From Pseudomonadota bacterium (lineage in GTDB: Bacteria; Desulfobacterota; Desulfobulbia; Desulfobulbales; Desulfurivibrionaceae), in NCBI GenBank assembly GCA_018830485.1, contig JAHJRQ010000001.1, positions 1 through 35,109 of the forward strand: a DNA stretch of 35,109 nt, given 5' to 3'. Below are positions 32,842-35,109 of this stretch, one piece after another (the first letter of the stretch is position 1; each line of letters starts with the position of its first letter). The notes beneath the pieces were generated by a model. That model was not told the origin of the DNA. It did not search any database and was given only the letters and a program-made list of their open reading frames with translations. The position numbers and the translations under genes were made by a program.

Positions 32842-33768
32842 ATGGTTGAGCCTCTTTCCTTTTCCGCCGTCCGACAACGCATCTCCGAAGAGGAGATTCC
32901 TGCCCGTCTGCTTCGCTATCCCGCCGAAGTCGTCCATGCCGTGTACCGCTATGGCGCGCCGGTGGGCAGTGTCATTCTTCATCTGCCCCAGGCCCAACGG
33001 CTGATGCCCCTTGCCCGGCAACGGATCAACGAATTTGAGGCCAGCGGCCAATCCTGCCCCAGCGGCATGGTGTTTCTCGCCGATGAACTCACCGATGGCC
33101 GGGGCCGGTTCCAGCGCTCCTGGCATGCGCCGACCGGTGGCCTCTGGCTGACCCTGGTCATGGCCAACACCCTGCTGCCCGAGAGCATGCGCCTCTATCC
33201 CCTCGCTGCCGGCATGGCCTGCTGCGAGGCGGTGCGGAGTTACGGCATCGATGCGCGCCTCAAATGGGTGAACGACGTGCATGTGGCCGGGCGCAAGATC
33301 TGCGGGGTGCTCTGCGAATCGTTTGCCAGCGCCGTCCACGGCGAGGAATATGTGCTGATCGGGGCGGGGCTTAACATCAACAACCTGGCCTTTCCCGCGG
33401 AGTTGGGGGCAACAGCGGTGTCCATGAAGGAAATCCTCGGGCGCGATACCGACCTTGCCGGTTTTGCCGCCCGGCTGCTGGCTAAATTTTCCTGGAACTT
33501 CGGCCTGCTCTGTTATGACGAGGCGCAACGGCTGGCTGCTGACGACGGTTCCGGCGCGGATCTGTCGGAGAGCCTGCTGCTTGGTGCCTGGCGGGAGCAG
33601 AGCGATACCGTGGGCCGCAGGGTCTGGTTCGGTTTTGATGTTCAGCAGCAGCCCCAATATCAAGCCGAGGTGCTGGGGCTTGCCCCGGACGGCGGCATCA
33701 TCCTCCTCCATCTTGAAAGCGGGGCGGAGATCGTCGAACATTCCGGGGAGTTGTTGTATATCGATTGA
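32842..33768 (+). CDS. birA: Biotin--protein ligase (BirA-like), no HTH domain
   Basis: The 308-residue protein would make biotinyl-AMP and attach biotin to the carrier. It has the ligase motifs DGRGRFQRSWHAPTGGLW (the biotin loop, normally GRGRxGRxW), LKWVNDVHVAGRKICGVLCE (KWPND-type with catalytic lysine) and IGAGLNINN, then a small C-terminal SH3-like domain. The N-terminal 65 residues show no helix-turn-helix, so it is unlikely to repress transcription as E. coli BirA does. Its position beside accC, the carboxyltransferase and the carrier supports a dedicated ligase for this divergent carrier. No Shine-Dalgarno precedes the ATG; a palindrome separates it from the carrier gene. Confidence 0.88.
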   Translation: MVEPLSFSAVRQRISEEEIPARLLRYPAEVVHAVYRYGAPVGSVILHLPQAQRLMPLARQRINEFEASGQSCPSGMVFLADELTDGRGRFQRSWHAPTGGLWLTLVMANTLLPESMRLYPLAAGMACCEAVRSYGIDARLKWVNDVHVAGRKICGVLCESFASAVHGEEYVLIGAGLNINNLAFPAELGATAVSMKEILGRDTDLAGFAARLLAKFSWNFGLLCYDEAQRLAADDGSGADLSESLLLGAWREQSDTVGRRVWFGFDVQQQPQYQAEVLGLAPDGGIILLHLESGAEIVEHSGELLYID

Positions 33769-33778
33769 TGTTTTTTGT

Positions 33779-33904
33779 CACGAAAACCACGAAAGACACG
33801 AAAAAAGCGAAGCTTCCACCGCAGATTGTCCAGTTGTCTTTTGGTGCTGGGCAGTTTTCTAAGCGACCCCCTGTAGTTTTTTTGTGGATTTCGTGGGTTT
33901 CGTG
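33779..33904. repeat. CACGAAA-type inverted repeat pair
   Basis: 33779-33807 holds three CACGAAA units. It recurs inverted at 33876-33904 with 24 of 29 bases matching. The 68 bp between contain no gene. CACGAAA/TTTCGTG runs of this kind are scattered in many bacterial genomes. The arrangement parallels the AAAGG pairs at 24861-24938 and 31547-31995. It starts 11 nt after the birA stop and ends 16 nt before the glycosyltransferase start. Confidence 0.75.
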
Positions 33905-33920
33905 GCGGAGTCTTTTGCCC

Positions 33921-34769
33921 ATGTCCTCTCCAGCCACCCCGGTCTCCGTCATCATCCCCACCCATAACCGGGCCGAGTTTCTGGCCCAGGCCATCGATTC
34001 GGTCCTCTCTCAAACCTATGCCAATTTCGAACTCATCGTGGTGGACGATGGCTCCAGCGACGAAACCCCGGCGCTGCTTTCCTCCTACGGCGAGGCTCTC
34101 GTAGTCCTGCGCCAGGAAAACCGTGGCCCGGCCGCGGCCAGGAATGCCGGGATCAGCGCGGCCCGCCATTCCCTTCTTGCCTTCCTCGATTCCGACGACC
34201 GGTTCACTAAAAACAAGCTGGCCCTCCAAGTTGCCGCCATGGAGGCGCAGCCGGAGCTGCTCATCTCCCATACCCAGGAAACCTGGTTCCGCAATGGCCG
34301 CCATCTCAACCAGAAGAAGCGCCACGCCAAGGAGGGCGGCGATATTTTTTCCCGCAGCCTGGAGCTCTGCGTGGTGGGCATGTCCACGGTCATGGCCCGC
34401 CGGGAGTTGTTCGACCGGGTAGGCCTGTTCGACGAATCCTTTCCCTGCTGCGAGGATTACGAACTCTGGCTCCGGGCCGGTGCGGCGTACCCCTTTCTTC
34501 TGGTGGATGCCCCGCTGACCGTCAAGCACGGCGGCAGGGAGGATCAGGTTTCCGTCCGATTCAAGACCGGCATGGACTATTTCCGCATCCGGGCCATGGA
34601 AAAGCTTCTTGCTGCGAAGCTTCTCACCCCGGAGCAGTCTCTTCTCGCCCGCCGGGAATTGGTCCGCAAGGCGACGATTTACGGAAACGGCAGTCTCAAG
34701 CATGGTCGGCGCGAAGAAGGCCTGCACTGCCTGTCCCTTGCTGCCAGGTACTCATTGCCGCCTCTCTAG
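33921..34769 (+). CDS. GT2-family glycosyltransferase
   Basis: This 282-residue enzyme has a GT-A fold of family 2: VSVIIPTHNRAEFL (9-22), VVDDGSSDE with the nucleotide-sugar aspartates, ENRGPAAARNAGI, and FLDSDDRF for the DxD metal site. CEDYELWLRAG is the likely catalytic-base region. There are no membrane segments, so it is cytosolic or peripheral. It would transfer a sugar to a lipid-linked glycan, lipopolysaccharide or exopolysaccharide; donor and acceptor cannot be told. The ATG at 33921 has GGAG 10 nt upstream and begins the conserved fold. The frame is open further upstream, but that part is the CACGAAA repeat and is not counted as coding. Confidence 0.92.
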   Translation: MSSPATPVSVIIPTHNRAEFLAQAIDSVLSQTYANFELIVVDDGSSDETPALLSSYGEALVVLRQENRGPAAARNAGISAARHSLLAFLDSDDRFTKNKLALQVAAMEAQPELLISHTQETWFRNGRHLNQKKRHAKEGGDIFSRSLELCVVGMSTVMARRELFDRVGLFDESFPCCEDYELWLRAGAAYPFLLVDAPLTVKHGGREDQVSVRFKTGMDYFRIRAMEKLLAAKLLTPEQSLLARRELVRKATIYGNGSLKHGRREEGLHCLSLAARYSLPPL

Positions 34770-34800
34770 TCTGTTCAGGACCGTGCCGCATGTTTTATGG

Positions 34801-34830
34801 TTGACATCGGCTCCTGACTTTTCATAGCAT
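34801..34830 (+). promoter_or_regulatory. Candidate promoter of the chemotaxis transducer gene
   Basis: A perfect TTGACA (34801-34806), 18 nt, then TAGCAT (34825-34830). It lies about 140 nt before the transducer ATG. A small hairpin TCCGCC/GGCGGA lies in the leader. No FliA-type box was recognised. Confidence 0.45.
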
Positions 34831-34968
34831 GGAGGCATGGGTGTTTGTACGTATGAGCGGTTGTTCCTGTCTTGGGCATCGTTCCGCCGCGGGGCGGAGG
34901 TGTTCCCGGCAATGGTTCCTGGTAGCCCTATGGGGTTTTTAGGTAAATTATGATTTGGAGGCTCGTCC

Positions 34969-35109
34969 ATGCGGTGGAATGATTTGAAGATCGGCAAGAA
35001 GATAATGATCGGCTCCTGCAGCATTCTTTTCCTGCTGATCGTTGTTGGGGGCTGGGCTTTCTGGGGTCTGGGCACCGTGGTGCATGACGGAATCGAGGTG
35101 GCCAAAGGC
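34969..35109 (+). CDS. Methyl-accepting chemotaxis protein, N-terminal fragment
   Basis: The gene runs off the window; 47 residues are seen. They begin MRWNDLKIGKKIMIG followed by a single membrane helix (about 15-38, rich in Ile, Leu, Val and Gly) and the start of a periplasmic region. A short NxLxIGKK-type cytoplasmic start before the first membrane helix is typical of transducers (MCPs) in Desulfobacterota and relatives, but histidine kinases or diguanylate cyclases can start alike. GGAGG lies 8 nt before the ATG. The signalling and sensor domains are outside the window, so the call rests on the N-terminus alone. Confidence 0.6.
   Translation, partial: MRWNDLKIGKKIMIGSCSILFLLIVVGGWAFWGLGTVVHDGIEVAKG

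Noticed and set aside
33765-33920. N-terminal extension of the glycosyltransferase from an ATG at 33765
   Set aside because: Those codons are the CACGAAA inverted repeats; the GT2 fold begins at the ATG at 33921, which has a ribosome site.

Overview
The window looks like core chromosome from a fairly GC-rich Gram-negative bacterium, most probably a Desulfobacterota member related to Desulfobulbales. Gram-negative envelope genes (HtrA/DegP protease, apolipoprotein N-acyltransferase, monofunctional transglycosylase) support this. So does the character of several families: a DUF342/FapA protein, a GlcF-like Fe-S protein, and an unusual acetyl-CoA carboxylase set. The taxonomic call is inference from gene content. 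No rRNA, tRNA, CRISPR array, prophage or canonical insertion sequence was seen.

Layout. 1-150 is a run of five hairpins. 151-3343 is an envelope-stress block on the minus strand: ECF sigma factor with its own sigma-E-like promoter, membrane anti-sigma factor, terminator, then HtrA/DegP. 3572-6857 holds a conserved hypothetical gene, a 57-residue CxxC/CxxC mini-protein, thiL overlapping a pseudouridine synthase gene, and a convergent mtgA. 7123-12804 holds a GH17-GT2 beta-glucan synthase with a structured leader, divergent from uvrB and a DUF374 acyltransferase. 12880-16802 holds adk under a TetR-type operator, a 38-residue mini-ORF, an RCK potassium channel and a FapA-family protein.

16830-22384 is one tightly packed minus-strand operon: DsbA-like oxidoreductase, PhoH ATPase, an in-frame YbeY-PdxJ fusion with a good internal ribosome site, a CPA2 antiporter and a DUF3124 lipoprotein-like protein. 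22540-27340 is a second minus-strand group: CorC, Lnt, RF2 (programmed +1 frameshift, fully visible) and a GlcF-like Fe-S protein. 27491-33768 is a non-canonical acetyl-CoA carboxylase locus: a divergent biotin carboxylase, an alpha-beta fused carboxyltransferase, a divergent biotin-carrier-like protein and a biotin ligase. The window ends with a GT2 glycosyltransferase and the start of a chemotaxis transducer.

The carboxylase locus is interrupted twice. Between carboxyltransferase and carrier sits a decayed four-helix-bundle (23S IVS-type) gene framed by 26-bp inverted repeats built of AAAGG units. Between carrier and ligase sits a 137-bp nested palindrome. Related inverted, short-period A/G-rich repeats recur at the end of lnt and between birA and the glycosyltransferase. 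This suggests a family of small, probably non-autonomous elements. These elements, the carboxylase set and the YbeY-PdxJ fusion are the observations most worth following.
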